Source of the DNA: Trichobilharzia regenti
Taxonomy: Eukaryota > Platyhelminthes > Trematoda > Strigeidida > Schistosomatidae
Direction: 5' to 3'
NCBI GenBank assembly: GCA_944472135.2
Contig: OX235263.1
Coordinates: 36,137,379-36,201,378, forward strand
Length of the DNA stretch: 64,000 bases
The notes beneath the pieces were generated by a model. That model worked only from the letters and a program-made list of their open reading frames with translations. It searched no databases and was not told the origin of the DNA. Position numbers and translations under genes: made by a program. Positions 21,228 to 31,883 of the stretch are shown here, in pieces. The stretch's first letter is position 1. Every line of letters begins with the position of its first letter.

Positions 21228-21362
21228 TAACCCTAACAACAACCCTAATCTTTTCTGAACCTAACCCTAACGTGAAAATATCTCTAAACTAATTGTAATC
21301 TAACTCGAACCAACCCTAATGTCGCCTTTATTAAGTTAACTTAACCCTAACTTGTCCTTGGC
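21228..21362 (-). repeat. Degenerate telomere-like CCCTAA repeats
   Basis: AACCCTAAC-type words occur repeatedly (about 21231, 21244, 21263, 21325, 21347), with intervening diverged copies such as CTGAACCTAACC. On the minus strand this is TTAGGG, the known schistosome telomere repeat. The stretch is internal and decayed. Confidence 0.6.
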
Positions 21363-21563
21363 TTAAAGTGTAACTTAATCTTTATCAAAACTAAGTTGAA
21401 ACTTCCCGGATATCCCATTTAATAGCATAACACTTCGATGAGCATATTTTATTGATGATGACAACATCATTTGGCAGGATTCACCAACTTCCTCAGTGAA
21501 CTTTTCAAGGTCATTGGTGCCGTCGGACTCCATTGGTAGCTAGTGGTGCTTAAAGTTTAACTT

Positions 21564-21925
21564 GGCCTATTATTATTACTGATTTTTCATGAGTTATTTT
21601 CACCTCGTCATATACTTTTAAAACTGATAATTCTTTATTGACTAACACATCACCAGATGCTTGATATAATTTTTTTTCACTCAATTTGTGTTTTTTCTTT
21701 TCTTAATGTGTAAGTAAATGAGAATTTTCAGATTATCTGATGCGAATTGATTTTCATGAATAATCCGCATCCAAACATAAATGAAAGTCAAACACATAGT
21801 TCAGCGAAGAGTCTCTTTTCGGCGGCCAATTCATTCACTTAACCGTAAAATCGCTCATGTGAAAAATAGGCTAAATCCATTCTATCTAACTCACACCACC
21901 CTCTTCATTCACAACTCTCCCCCAT
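21564..21925. other. Unassigned spacer
   Basis: AT-rich; nothing recognised. Confidence 0.35.
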
Positions 21926-22497
21926 TGTATCTCATCAGGCAGGACCAGAAGCCTATATAGAAAACTATATACTCGCACTAGCAAGTACAAAAACTCAACC
22001 ATACCCTACTTAGCTCGTGTTCTGTGCGATCAAGAAAGCATTAGGCGTGATACCTATAACTTATTTAATAGTCAGTAGAACAATTGGATCTCGTCTTTCC
22101 AACTCATATCATCTATAGGTACAACGTTTTCTTTCTTTTCCTTTTCTCTTTTTTGGTGTGTGCTGTTTTGTTTCTCTCTTCCTTAAAAACTCTACTTAAA
22201 ACATTCTTCTTCATTTTTCACCCTCTGTATATCTCGACCGTTTTCTTGCCGCTTACGCCAGTAAATATGTAAGCATCTACTTTTCTAAAACCTTCAAATA
22301 CTCTGTTCAATTTTGGCTTTGCTACCGACATGCCAATATGTTGTTGTCAAAACTAACTGAGATTACCCATAATCTATGTAGAATTTTATTTATTGTTAAT
22401 GTACTAACTGGATGCAATACTGTAGTGAAATGCTGAGAATTCCATTCTGTATCACAAGTACTATTTTGGAATAAAGCAAATTATTATTATTATTATT
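21926..22497 (+). mobile_element. CR1/jockey-like LINE 3' end (plus)
   Basis: The coding tail reads LSSGRTRSLYRKLYTR then LARVLCDQESIRRDTYN and a stop near 22077. A T-rich 3' UTR, a GATGCAATACTG...GCTGAGAATTCCATT block, GGAATAAAGC and an (ATT)n tail follow. The coding tail parallels the 32.3-32.5 kb copy. 5'-truncated. Confidence 0.7.
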
Positions 22498-22960
22498 AAA
22501 AAATTATATATCTCTATTTTGCATACATGTGTGTGTGTACGTTAGATTTGTCCGATAAGCATAAAAATAAGTTAGGGTTATTGTTGTCAAAAAATTTTAA
22601 AAATGTGACGAGTAATCAAATTTTACCTTAGGAGAGTGGGGAGTGAAGATTGGTAAGAGGGTCCTGGTGATATGTTGGCAAAACATAAGTATAAATAAGT
22701 ACAGCTAATCATTATCTCCATATGCATTTCATTTTCAGCAATAGCCTCCCCGGCGTATACGACCCGTCTGCTGTCTCTAACATCAATCAATTCATTCACG
22801 GATGTAGAAGACAAGAAACAACTTCAGAAGTAATCACGACGAAAATTTTAACAAAATTACGCAATAACAACAAGATACGAAAACAACGAGTAAACACAAT
22901 GAATCCAAAAAACACCAATTGATATGACACACCACACATATATACAAACTGTACACAAAA
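22498..22960. other. Unassigned spacer
   Basis: No domain found on either strand. Confidence 0.35.
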
Positions 22961-23445
22961 ACTCGTGGATCATGTCTTGATGGAATTCCTTTGAAAAATC
23001 GCAGGACTTACACCAGTACGCCTACAACCCTTCACAGGTTGACGATTGTAAGTTGTGGAATGTCCGGACACACACAAGATTAACCAACAATTAAAATAAT
23101 TGGAACTCACACAAGTATTTAACACAAACGTATGTACAATCAATACGTCGAATGTTGTGTATTCTGGCTTGACGAACTACCCTTGAAGAACTGTAGGACT
23201 TACAGCAGTACGCCTACATTCCTTCTCAGGTTGATGATACAAGTTGAAGACGTCCAGACACAAACAAAATTATCAACAGACAGATGAAGGATGATACCAA
23301 TTCAGTATATACAATATGAACATATGTACAAAATCACACACCAAGCACATCTGACTGCTCATTGATGCGCTACCCTTTGAAGAATTATAGGACTTACAGC
23401 AGTACGCCTACAACCCTTCTCAGGTTGACGCCCTAGGTTGGAAAA
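22961..23445. repeat. Three tandem copies of a unit of about 193 bp
   Basis: The core GGACTTACA[C/G]CAGTACGCCTAC followed by CAGGTTGA occurs at 23003-23043, 23196-23236 and 23390-23430, so the period is 193-194 bp. Flanks of each core are also alike (ctttgaagaa.. before, ..gaagtccagacaca after). The third copy runs into the region just 3' of the gag frame. It could be a 3' untranslated or U3 part of the neighbouring Bel/Pao element. Confidence 0.75.
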
Positions 23446-23745
23446 TCGTCGCAGAGTTCATTTGCTGACTTCCCTCTATCATCTATATCCTCAAATCTGA
23501 ACGGTAACACGCTCATGTCATTGTATCGTAGAATATAGATGACCAACAAACACACGACATATCTCATCAACCAAGTATAGAAACAGAGTAATTTACACCA
23601 AAGATAATAACATTCAAATAGTAACTTGAAACTAGAAATGCCTTTATTCGTGCAAGTCAATTTAACAATTACTCTCTCGTTTACACCTGGCTTACCCTTA
23701 CGAAATTGAGCAATATCTTTCGTCTTTTCAAATGCACCAATACTA

Positions 23746-25302
23746 TCATAGCGGTGGATCAGAAGCTGTTGTTGCTCGACTTTCAGAAATTTGTCTACCT
23801 GCAAGACCACCACCACTGCCGTCATTTACTGTCAGCTCAGGTTTAGCACTAGCATCTGATGATAGGTGGGCTACATGCTGATCAATTAAACTGACGGTCT
23901 GACAAGCATGCATGCCTGCTGCAACTGCATTTATTTCTACTTCACCTTTGAGCTGTACAGAACCCTTATTTAAATTAGCAGTAGTAGGCATTCCCTCCAT
24001 TTCATCATGATCAACCAAAGACAACTGTGCACTATCATGATCATTATCACAAATATTCAATTTACCATCATCTATCTGGTCGACTTCATCATTTTCAAAC
24101 TCTTTAATAACAGAAGTAGACAATTTTGGTTCCTCCTCACAAATCCTTAAAGGTTCTATATCTTCATTCTGAATAGTAATACCTTGTAAACTTGCGGAGT
24201 CAGAAATGTCCTCTGAGACTGTATCTCTCCTCTGTGACACTCTATTCAAAAGTGGCTTACCAGTTGCAACTACAGACTTCTTCACCGCACCGTTATCGTC
24301 ACACAATCCGGAGTCAGACCTGGAGTTTACATTTAGCTTATCACTTAACTTGCTCACTGGTTCACAGTTCACCTTTGTATGCACCTCTTGCAAACGTGTA
24401 AAACACAACCATGTTTCTCTTGCAGCTTGCAACTTATCTGTTGAGGATGTACTACGAAACCTGTTACACTCACTAAGTCTATATGCATTACTAGGCATCA
24501 TGGAGCCTTCTCGATATCCACCTCTCTGAGGCCTACTCGTCATCAATGATTGCGTTTTACCCTCAGACTGCTCTATTCTAGGGGTGAGATGTAATAGACT
24601 GGCGGACTTGCTCATAGATTGATTGACACTATCCTTTACTAGTTTCAGGATATCATCAAACCTTGGCTCGATACCCTCATCCTCCATACGGGAGCTCATC
24701 TTCACCCACTCCCTTTGCAGTCGAGCAGGTAGGCGTCTTGCTATTACTTCTAGTATAAAACTCGAGTTGAGGTCACTCATGCAATTCATCGAAATCAATG
24801 CATTCTTGTAAGTCAACAGATTATCCATAAACTCAGTGAGTGCCTTGGAGTCATCTAGTAGTTGGCTGCCATTACCTTAGACAGCTTCGAATACGTTCCT
24901 TACAATCATCGAAGGTCTTCCAAACCTTTGACGTAATATGCTCATAGCCTCAGCGTATCCCTCATTAGGGAGCATGAGCTTACAGCACTGTATAGCTCTT
25001 GCAGCATCTCCAGTGCAATACCTCATCAAATACATCAATTTCAATTCATCACTTAATAGAAAACTACTCAACATGATCTCAAACTCCTTTACAAATTGTA
25101 AATAATCAGCCGGGTTTCCATCGAAACACCGAGGTTCAAATTTAGGGAGTTTGATGTTCCTATTATCCCTGAACGGCGAAACAGTAACATCAACCATGTC
25201 ATGCTTAACATCAGACACATCGTTACAATTAACGGACAAGTCACCATGACTTACTTTCCTGTTTGCATCCAAGACGCTCTGTCCCTTCTTTGACCCAGGC
25301 AT
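23746..25302 (-). pseudogene. Gag-like gene of a Bel/Pao LTR retrotransposon, one in-frame stop
   Basis: The frame runs from ATG at 25302 to a stop at 23746 (519 codons) with one in-frame TAA at 24879-24877. The N-terminal part has LPKFEPRCFDGNPADYLQF, then YLMRYCTGDAARAIQCC and EGYAEAMSILRQRFG. This is the DUF1759-type Gag signature of Bel/Pao elements (Sinbad-like in schistosomes). The second half is a long polar region rich in Asp, Ser and Glu without an obvious zinc knuckle. Gag proteins package the element RNA. No protease, reverse transcriptase or integrase follows downstream, so the copy lacks pol and is dead or depends on other copies. Confidence 0.75.
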
Positions 25303-25806
25303 TGTTGAACTTGACCCAATTCCAAATATGTTCCAGATATTGCTTGTTCAAAGAGGACTTGACCGGCACCAGGAAAGGTGAACGGTGACTATCCAAACTT
25401 TCACCAACTGTCTGAATCCGCCAGAATCTGTTTCTACCGTCAGAAACTGTCCGCCACGTCTCGTAAACCGTTAATGCCCAGCTCTTGCTACGCTTGAGCT
25501 CACGCTGTTCCTTGAAGTTTCTCAGAAACGCTTAGTAATAACGGACGAAAAAACCAAAACACCAATTGGCCACTCGAGGATTATTTATTGTAACACCAAC
25601 ATATAAACAATGTTACAACTAAGGTCTGTGAACAAATATTACAATAATAAATCACAATATTACTTCTGACGGTTTTCTCCTGACTTCTTTCTGAACAGCG
25701 ACCGATGAGACGATGACTGTCGTATTGATGCCTCCGCGAAAATTGGGGAAGTTGGGTTTGAGCAAACAACAATGAATTGATCGTTCAATCTTCAACTACA
25801 TCGACA
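25303..25806 (-). mobile_element. 5' LTR and leader of the Bel/Pao element (minus)
   Basis: On the minus strand the segment from TGTCGATGTAG (25806) to the gag ATG matches 40806-41222 (+) almost throughout. It includes a polyadenylation-like AATAAATAAT followed by a GT/T-rich block (complement of about 25600-25550), as expected for an LTR R-U5 boundary. The LTR 3' end and primer-binding site could not be fixed. No matching 3' LTR was found on the other side of gag. Confidence 0.6.
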
Positions 25807-25948
25807 ATATTTATGATCAGTTTTGAGCACTTTAAAATTAGAAATTCGTATGAATGGATAGTTTCTAAACCATTTTGTTAACTATCAAAATGCTGGCAAA
25901 ATAAAGAATTCTCAAGTATTGGTTTTGTAGAGATTTTTGTTTGATTGC

Positions 25949-26216
25949 ATGGAGGATTTCATCATGTGCTGACATCAGTTAGAGAGACAGCGGAAGACCT
26001 GGGAGTACTGAACAGCTATATCGTCCTAGGTTGGGACTCTGCAGCAGAACGCCTAATAGAAAATATCAAATCGTCATATTACTTGATGATTATTCGACCT
26101 CCGATGAATGGGTAGTTATGAAGAGCCCCAACCTAGGACGAAACAGTCGTCCAGTACTCCCAGGTTTTCCACTGGCTCTCTAACTGATATCAGCTCATGA
26201 TAAAATCCTCCATGCA
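25949..26216. mobile_element. Inverted pair of SM-alpha-like 3' halves with decayed hammerheads
   Basis: The left arm (25949-26036, reverse) and right arm (26128-26216, forward) are complementary (aggatttcatcatg...cctaggttggg against cccaacctaggac...catgataaaatcct). Both halves contain the hammerhead stem II and downstream part. In the left one the core reads CTGCAGA, in the right one the first C is lost. GAAA and GTC survive only on the right. No tRNA-like head is present in the 90-bp spacer. Confidence 0.7.
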
Positions 26217-26617
26217 AAATAAAGAATCGATCATAGATATTTATTTGATTTCAACAAGTTGCAAATTCTAACCTTTCATACTTCTTTATTGTTATGAACA
26301 GCTTGTCATTGTTAAACAACCATGGTAATATTATTTTTTGTAATTTCATTGATTTAGCTTTCATGATACGGTCGTTTTTTATGTCTTTACTTCAATACTA
26401 ACAATCTAATTCACAGCTTATTCTAACTTAACAGTTGAATTCTTTGTCAATCAAAGAATATAAGAGTTTTCAACTGATCGTCAACTCCGATTGCTTCGTC
26501 TAGAATACTCATTAAGATGTGAAAGAACCTAATATTTTCACTACAGCTCTGTAATTTTGATTACTGTACACGTGTATTGTATATATATATATATACTTGA
26601 GGGTATTTCACATATGG
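26217..26617. other. Unassigned spacer with (TA)n
   Basis: AT-rich DNA ending in a (TA)n run at about 26580-26596. No gene recognised. Confidence 0.35.
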
Positions 26618-27722
26618 CAATTAACCGACAATTATGCATCTCAACCAACAGTTATACAACAATGCTGCATCCCAAGTAATCCACAACGGGAAACTCACGG
26701 AAGCCTTCGAAGTGAGGACGGGAGTAAGACAAGGCTGTCTACTATCGCCAATAATCTTCCTGATTACAGTAGATTGGATAATGCGACAGACAACGAGCAA
26801 TGAGGAAACAGGCATAAAATGGACCCACACAAAAAACTTGGAAGATCTGGACTTCGCCGATGCGACATATGGCTGATTTCCCACAAACTGGAAGGTATGC
26901 AAGAGAAAAGCAACAAGTTGGCACAAGAAGCATCCAGGGAAGATGTGACTTCAGATGAACATAGAGAAAACAGAGGTGATGAAGATTCCTGGCCAACAGA
27001 AACAACAACAACAACAACAGAAAACAATCAGACAGCATAAATGGGAGGAACCTGAAAGAAACAACCTCCTTTACCTGCCGATCTGGGAAGCATCGTTTTA
27101 ACTACAGGCGGAGGGAACTTACGAGGATATCCAAGCAGTGAGGATCGGGAAAGCAAGACAAGTCTTCATTACTCTCAAGTCTGTGTGGAGGTCAACAGCA
27201 CTTAGCACGAGAATGAAAGTAGGATCCGGATTTTCAACTCCAATGTGAAGCCAGTCAGTGCTACTATACGGATCAGAGACTTGGCCAGCGCATCATAAAG
27301 AGCATCTCACACAAACTACAAACCTTCATCAACATTTGTCTTCGCACAATACTCAAGATCAGATGGCCAGAAAAGATCAGAAACAGGGAGGAATATCTGA
27401 GAGCGAACCCACCAGGAACCGATTGTGCAACAAATATGCAGGAAGAAATGGAGGTGGATTGGCCGGCCATACTCTGAGAAAACAAACCATCAAGTGACAT
27501 CACTAGACAAGCCATCGCTCGAGTGGAACCTGAAAGGGAAGCGACGAGTTGGTCGTCCTAGGGTGGGGTGACTTGGAGGAGGTCATGTGAAGAGGAGATG
27601 AAAACATATGAACAGACTTGGAGCCAGGTGAAAACGCTGGCAGAGAACCGAACGCAATTGAGACGTACGGCTGAAGCCCTATGTTCCTCTAGGAATTAAG
27701 GGAAATAATAATAATAATTTCA
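26618..27722 (+). mobile_element. RTE-like LINE, 5'-truncated, with complete 3' end
   Basis: Starts in the RT domain (LNQQLYNNAASQVIHNG, then VRTGVRQGCLLSPIIFL) and ends with the C-terminal GRNGGGLAGHTLRKQTIK region, TGAAGCCCTATGTTCC (27672-27687) and an (ATA)n tail. The catalytic FADD box is broken: the frame reads FADATYG followed by a stop at about 26874. Further shifts follow. It is nearly identical to 31250-31883 over about 610 bp. Confidence 0.8.
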
Positions 27723-28034
27723 GATATAGTAAATAACTGAAAAGTATTCGAAATGAGTGAATGTCTATCAATCTGCTACAACTACTTTGTATATTGGAAG
27801 CACTTTTCAGAGGGTGTTTCGAAATGACTATTACTCACAATCAAGAGTTTAGGGAATTTAATAGCTACATAATTGTTTCGTGTAGAAAAAAACACTCATG
27901 CTGTATAGTTTTTGCTACTGGTTATTATATCTTAAATCTATCTCGAATTATAGTTTCTTCGGATGATTATGCAATATTCAACCCTTACAAACCAAACTAT
28001 AGAAAATTAATCTGATGCTCGCTAGTGACTTGCT
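27723..28034. other. Unassigned spacer
   Basis: Nothing recognised; the 84-codon frame at 27761-28015 has no domain. Confidence 0.35.
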
Positions 28035-28370
28035 ACAGGATAGAGTTTCCTAGAGTTCTAGTGAGAAGTCGTGACCAGTTAGATCCATTCAAATGTCACG
28101 TGTGAGGATGGATTCCCAACCGACAACATTGGTTGGGGTCACGCTAAATCTCGAATTGGTAGAAGTTAGAATTCATGGGCTTGCCATTGAATCGGGTCCC
28201 ATTAGCTGAATGGTATACGAGCTAGCTCGCCTTGTAATAGGAAGGTCCTGGGCCCGAGTCCCAATGGGTGCATACTGCTGATGATTCCCAAAACTAGGAT
28301 GATACAGCCGTTCAGTACTACCTGGTTTTCATTGGTTCTGTAACTGACAGCAATCCGTGATCAACTCTTA
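28035..28370 (+). mobile_element. SM-alpha-like SINE, full-length copy (plus)
   Basis: The core (gtgaggatggattcccaacc, attggtagaagttagaattc), the tRNA-like head (gctgaatggtatacgagc, weakened B-box) and the hammerhead segment are in the standard order. The hammerhead has an intact CTGATGA (about 28269-28275) and stem II, but GAAA is GATA and GTC is changed, so it should not cleave. At about 335 bp it is the reference length for this family in the window. Confidence 0.75.
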
Positions 28371-28389
28371 AAGAAATAAGTATAGAAAC

Positions 28390-28690
28390 AAAGAATTCTA
28401 GGAACAAACCAATCAGAAACCTGTGTTTTCAACAAATATGCTGAAGAAAGTAGAGATGGATCGGACACACATTGAGGAGATCGTTAAGTGACACCACGCT
28501 CAAGCCTTGGGTGGGAAACAGAGAGTTGGGCGTCCAAGGGTGATATGGAAGAGACTGTATGAGGAGAAGATAAGAGCTTATTGACAATCGTGTAGCCAGC
28601 TAAAGACGACCGCAAGGAACAGATTGGAATGGAGATGTGCTGTTGAAGCCCTATGTTCCACTCGGAACCCAAGAAAATAATAATATATTA
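28390..28690 (+). mobile_element. RTE-like LINE 3' fragment (plus)
   Basis: The decayed C-terminal coding region (matching 27410-27690) ends with TGAAGCCCTATGTTCC at 28644-28659 and an (AAT)n tail. Heavily 5'-truncated, inserted just behind the SINE. Confidence 0.7.
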
Positions 28691-28844
28691 TAATACATAG
28701 GCGTTGGAAATCATGTCCTGAAATCAAGATACACTGGACAGATATTTCCCACAAGTTTACAACTTGTCAGAAATCTGCACCTAAGTCGATACAACAATAG
28801 GTCTCAAATTATCCTTTGGCTACACGGATTCTATTTCTTTTTAT

Positions 28845-29072
28845 TCCTTCACGTTTCCAGTGGAACATAGGGCTCCAAGCTAGAGGCCTGAAGTTTTGGT
28901 AGGGGTGGTGTTCATTTTTACGGGATGGAGTTGCTAGCCTCATGCCCAACCTTCCCTCTTTACCAGTCTTATTACTGGCTTAGCGAGGTAACGGATTGCG
29001 CCAGCCGGGGATCAAACCCCGAACCCCCTGTGTGGTCGGCAAGCACTTTATAGCTGTGCCAACAACACAGTA
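28845..29072 (-). mobile_element. tRNA-derived SINE-A copy (minus)
   Basis: Complement of tail (ccagtggaacatagggctcc), body (gctagcctcatgcccaacct) and tRNA-like head (complement B-box ggatcaaacccc). Same layout as the 7.3 kb copy. Confidence 0.8.
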
Positions 29073-29704
29073 AACGGCTTCAAATTAACGAAGCAAGATA
29101 AGATCATGTAAACCACTAACTACATGATCAGACTAACACGTTATCCCAAAGAATTCTATTCAATAGCAGCATAAAGGTGGAAACTAGAACGCACATCTCA
29201 TTTGGCTGGGAAAAATGAATTAGACGTGACTGCATCATTATTTTGTCACTGAAACTCAAATCAAAAGTTAACGGGGAAGTTCACTGTTATTTCACTACCA
29301 TTTGATTATATGGGTGGCTGAAATTGTGTCCGTATACTTTTATCACTTTATTTTCTTGCTACTTGTTGCACAAAAGTAGTATCATAACTTTCTCGTCAAT
29401 TATTTGGTTGCCTCTAAATGTCGTTGTGAACACCATCGTCTATGCTATCATCATTTGAAGGTATTCATTCCACTCTTGATTTCCTACGTGAAACACTCCC
29501 TGCCAGAATGGTGGCATTTATTGTAACTTAGCCAACTGTAAAGTATTACAAGATCTTAATGTTAGTATTCTGTCTTATAGCACACTTTACTTCTGGAGCG
29601 TTTATTCCCCTTGTGCACTCCACTTTATCTCCTCCATTCATTTAATTTATTTTTTTTCACTATGTTTATCTGTTATACCTTGAGTTCATTAAGTTTATCC
29701 TTCC
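29073..29704. other. Unassigned spacer
   Basis: No recognisable coding or repeat signature. Confidence 0.35.
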
Positions 29705-30484
29705 AAATGTCAGACTGTTAATTTCAGTTTCCGATGTAAAAAGAAGTTAAATTAAGCCGTTGGTTCCTATGACCGTTGCAAAATTGATGATACTGATATA
29801 GAAACCAAGTCTGAAGTTAAGTATCTTGGATTAATTCTTTCTACTGACCTATCTTGGTCTTCCCATGTCTTAGCGATTTCTAAAAGAATATTATGTCTAA
29901 CTTTTCACATTAAGAAGTTAAGGCACTCAGGCATAACTCAACCCCTCCTCTTACAGTTTGTCAACTCGTGCATCTTACCTATTCTTCTTTACTGTTCACT
30001 TTTATTTTTTCTTGGATTGCTTAAAAAAGACTATGTCATACGTCGTAGAACTCTGAAGACTGTCAGTAGGACGAGTGGTATCCCATTGGGAGATATCGTT
30101 GACATTGTCACTGATAGGCACTTGATTTCATGCAACAAATTTGCTAAAGGAATTTTGTCAGACTGTGAGCACCCACTCTACCCGCAGCTCCAACTTTGTG
30201 TCTCCTCAGATAAAACAAGAAGTCTTTTCAGGAGACTTAATGCACGTATATCTAATTATCAAATTCCACTGTACCATATTTGACACGTACTTTATGTGAA
30301 AATAGTGTCAGGGACGAACTAACCTTCTTTGCACTACTAAATAAATCATTTCCTCCACTCTTACAACATCAACATTTATTGTGATTGTTCTTCTTATATT
30401 TATAATCCTCTCCATTTTTTGCTTATTTTTTTCATAAGTGTGAACATCATTTAATCTGCGTTATAACTGTTAATTTTGTATTTC
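29705..30484 (+). mobile_element. CR1/jockey-like LINE C-terminal fragment (plus)
   Basis: Frame pieces read SEVKYLGLILSTDLSWSSH, then LKKDYVIRRRTLKTVSRTSG and GILSDCEHPLYPQLQL, then SDKTRSLFRRLNARISNY before a stop at 30283. This is the segment after the RT palm typical of CR1/jockey-type elements. The first frame is interrupted. The copy is 5'-truncated and is followed at once by the RTE-like copy. Confidence 0.7.
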
Positions 30485-31883
30485 CCCTCACTATACTATG
30501 GCAAGTGAAGCAGAACAAGCTGCAGACAAAGGAGACCTCGCCACACTCTCTACCGAACTAGGCACCTATCGGGCAAAAGTTCGACACAGATTAAGCCAGT
30601 TAAGGATGACAATGGAAAGTCAATCAACAAAGAAGTGGAACAAAAAACACTGGCCTGAACACTTCAAAAGAATTCTAAATCGACCGCCACCTACAACGCA
30701 CCCAACAATACCAATAACGAAAGCAGAACAACCAGTGAACATCGACCCTCTGACGAAATCAGAAATCATGAATGCAATCAAGATGCTAAAAGCTGGAAAA
30801 GCAGCAGGACCAGATGAAATCCCAACAGAAGCATTGAAAATGGACCCAGAGGCAACAGCGGACTTGATGACGCCATTGCTGGAGAAGGTGTGGAAAGAGG
30901 GCAAAGTACCCGAGGATTGGAAGAAAGGATACTTATTCAAACTACCAAAGAAAGGAGACTTAAGTCAATGCAAAAACGCGTGGAATTATGCTCCTGTCCA
31001 TCCCAAGCAAAATACTAAGCCGCATCATCCTGGACAGAATCAAACACACCAACCTGGATGAAAAACTTCGACCGGAACAAGCTGGATTCAGGAAAAACAA
31101 GTCATGTATTGACCAAATCGCCAATATTCGGATCATTGAACAGGCCTTGGAATGACAGTCACCTCTCCAACTCACTCAACTTCATTGACTTTGAAAAGGC
31201 CTTCGACAGCGTCGATCGAGAAGTCATTTGGCAACTACTTCGCTACTACGGGGCGCCATCGACAATTATACATCTCAACCAACAGTTATACGACAATGCT
31301 GTATCCCAAGTGATCCACAACGGGAAACTCACGGAAGCCTTCGAAGTGAGGACGGGAGTGAGACAAGGCTGTCTACTATCGCCAATAATCTTCCTGATTG
31401 CAGTAGATTGGATAATGTGACAGACAACGAGCAATGAGGAAACAGGCATAAAATGGACCCACACAAAAAACTTGGAAGATCTGGACTTCGCCGATGCGAC
31501 ATATGGCTGATTTCCCACAAACTGGAAGGTATGCAAGTGAAAAGCAACAAGTTGGCACAAAAAGCATCCAGGGAAGATGTGACTTCAGATGAACATAGAG
31601 AAAACAGAGGTGATGAAGATTCCTGGCCAACAGAAACAACAACAACAACAACAGAAAACAATCAGACAGCATAAATGGGAGGAACCTGAAAGAAACAACC
31701 TCCTTTACCTGCCGATCTGGGAAGCATCGTTTTAACTACAGGCGGAGGGAACTTACGAGGATATCCAAGCAGTGAGGATCGGGAAAGCAAGACAAGTCTT
31801 CATTACTCTCAAGTCTGTGTGGAGGTCAACAGCACTCAGCACGAGAATGAAAGTAGGATCCGGATTTTCAACTCCAATGTGAA
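30485..31883 (+). mobile_element. RTE-like LINE, longer RT copy, 3'-truncated
   Basis: Starts upstream of the RT palm (KAGKAAGPDEIPTEALK at about 30795-30845, then GKVPEDWKKGYLFKLPKKGD) and continues after a frameshift near 31020 with FIDFEKAFDSVDREVIWQLL (motif A, about 31180-31240) and VRTGVRQGCLLSPIIFL. The FADD box has the same lesion as the 26.6 kb copy (FADATYG then stop, about 31488-31510). The element breaks off at 31883 within the C-terminal region and joins a CR1/jockey-like LINE. Confidence 0.8.

Larger units (their letters stand above)
20780..21563. mobile_element. Terminal-inverted-repeat element of about 784 bp, non-coding
   Basis: The ends 20780-20811 and 21532-21563 are reverse complements over 32 bp with one mismatch (AGTTAAACTTTAAGCACCAC core). 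Weaker complementarity continues inward (gcaccaat...tgaaa on both sides) to about 70 bp. There is no transposase frame inside. Internal parts are a hairpin and CCCTAA-like repeats. The flanks are both TATTATTAT-rich, so a target duplication cannot be read with certainty. A non-autonomous DNA transposon is the simplest reading; no known superfamily signature was recognised. Confidence 0.6.

Noticed and set aside
24192..24529. Plus-strand frames opposite the gag gene
   Set aside because: Antisense shadows of the gag frame with no domain.
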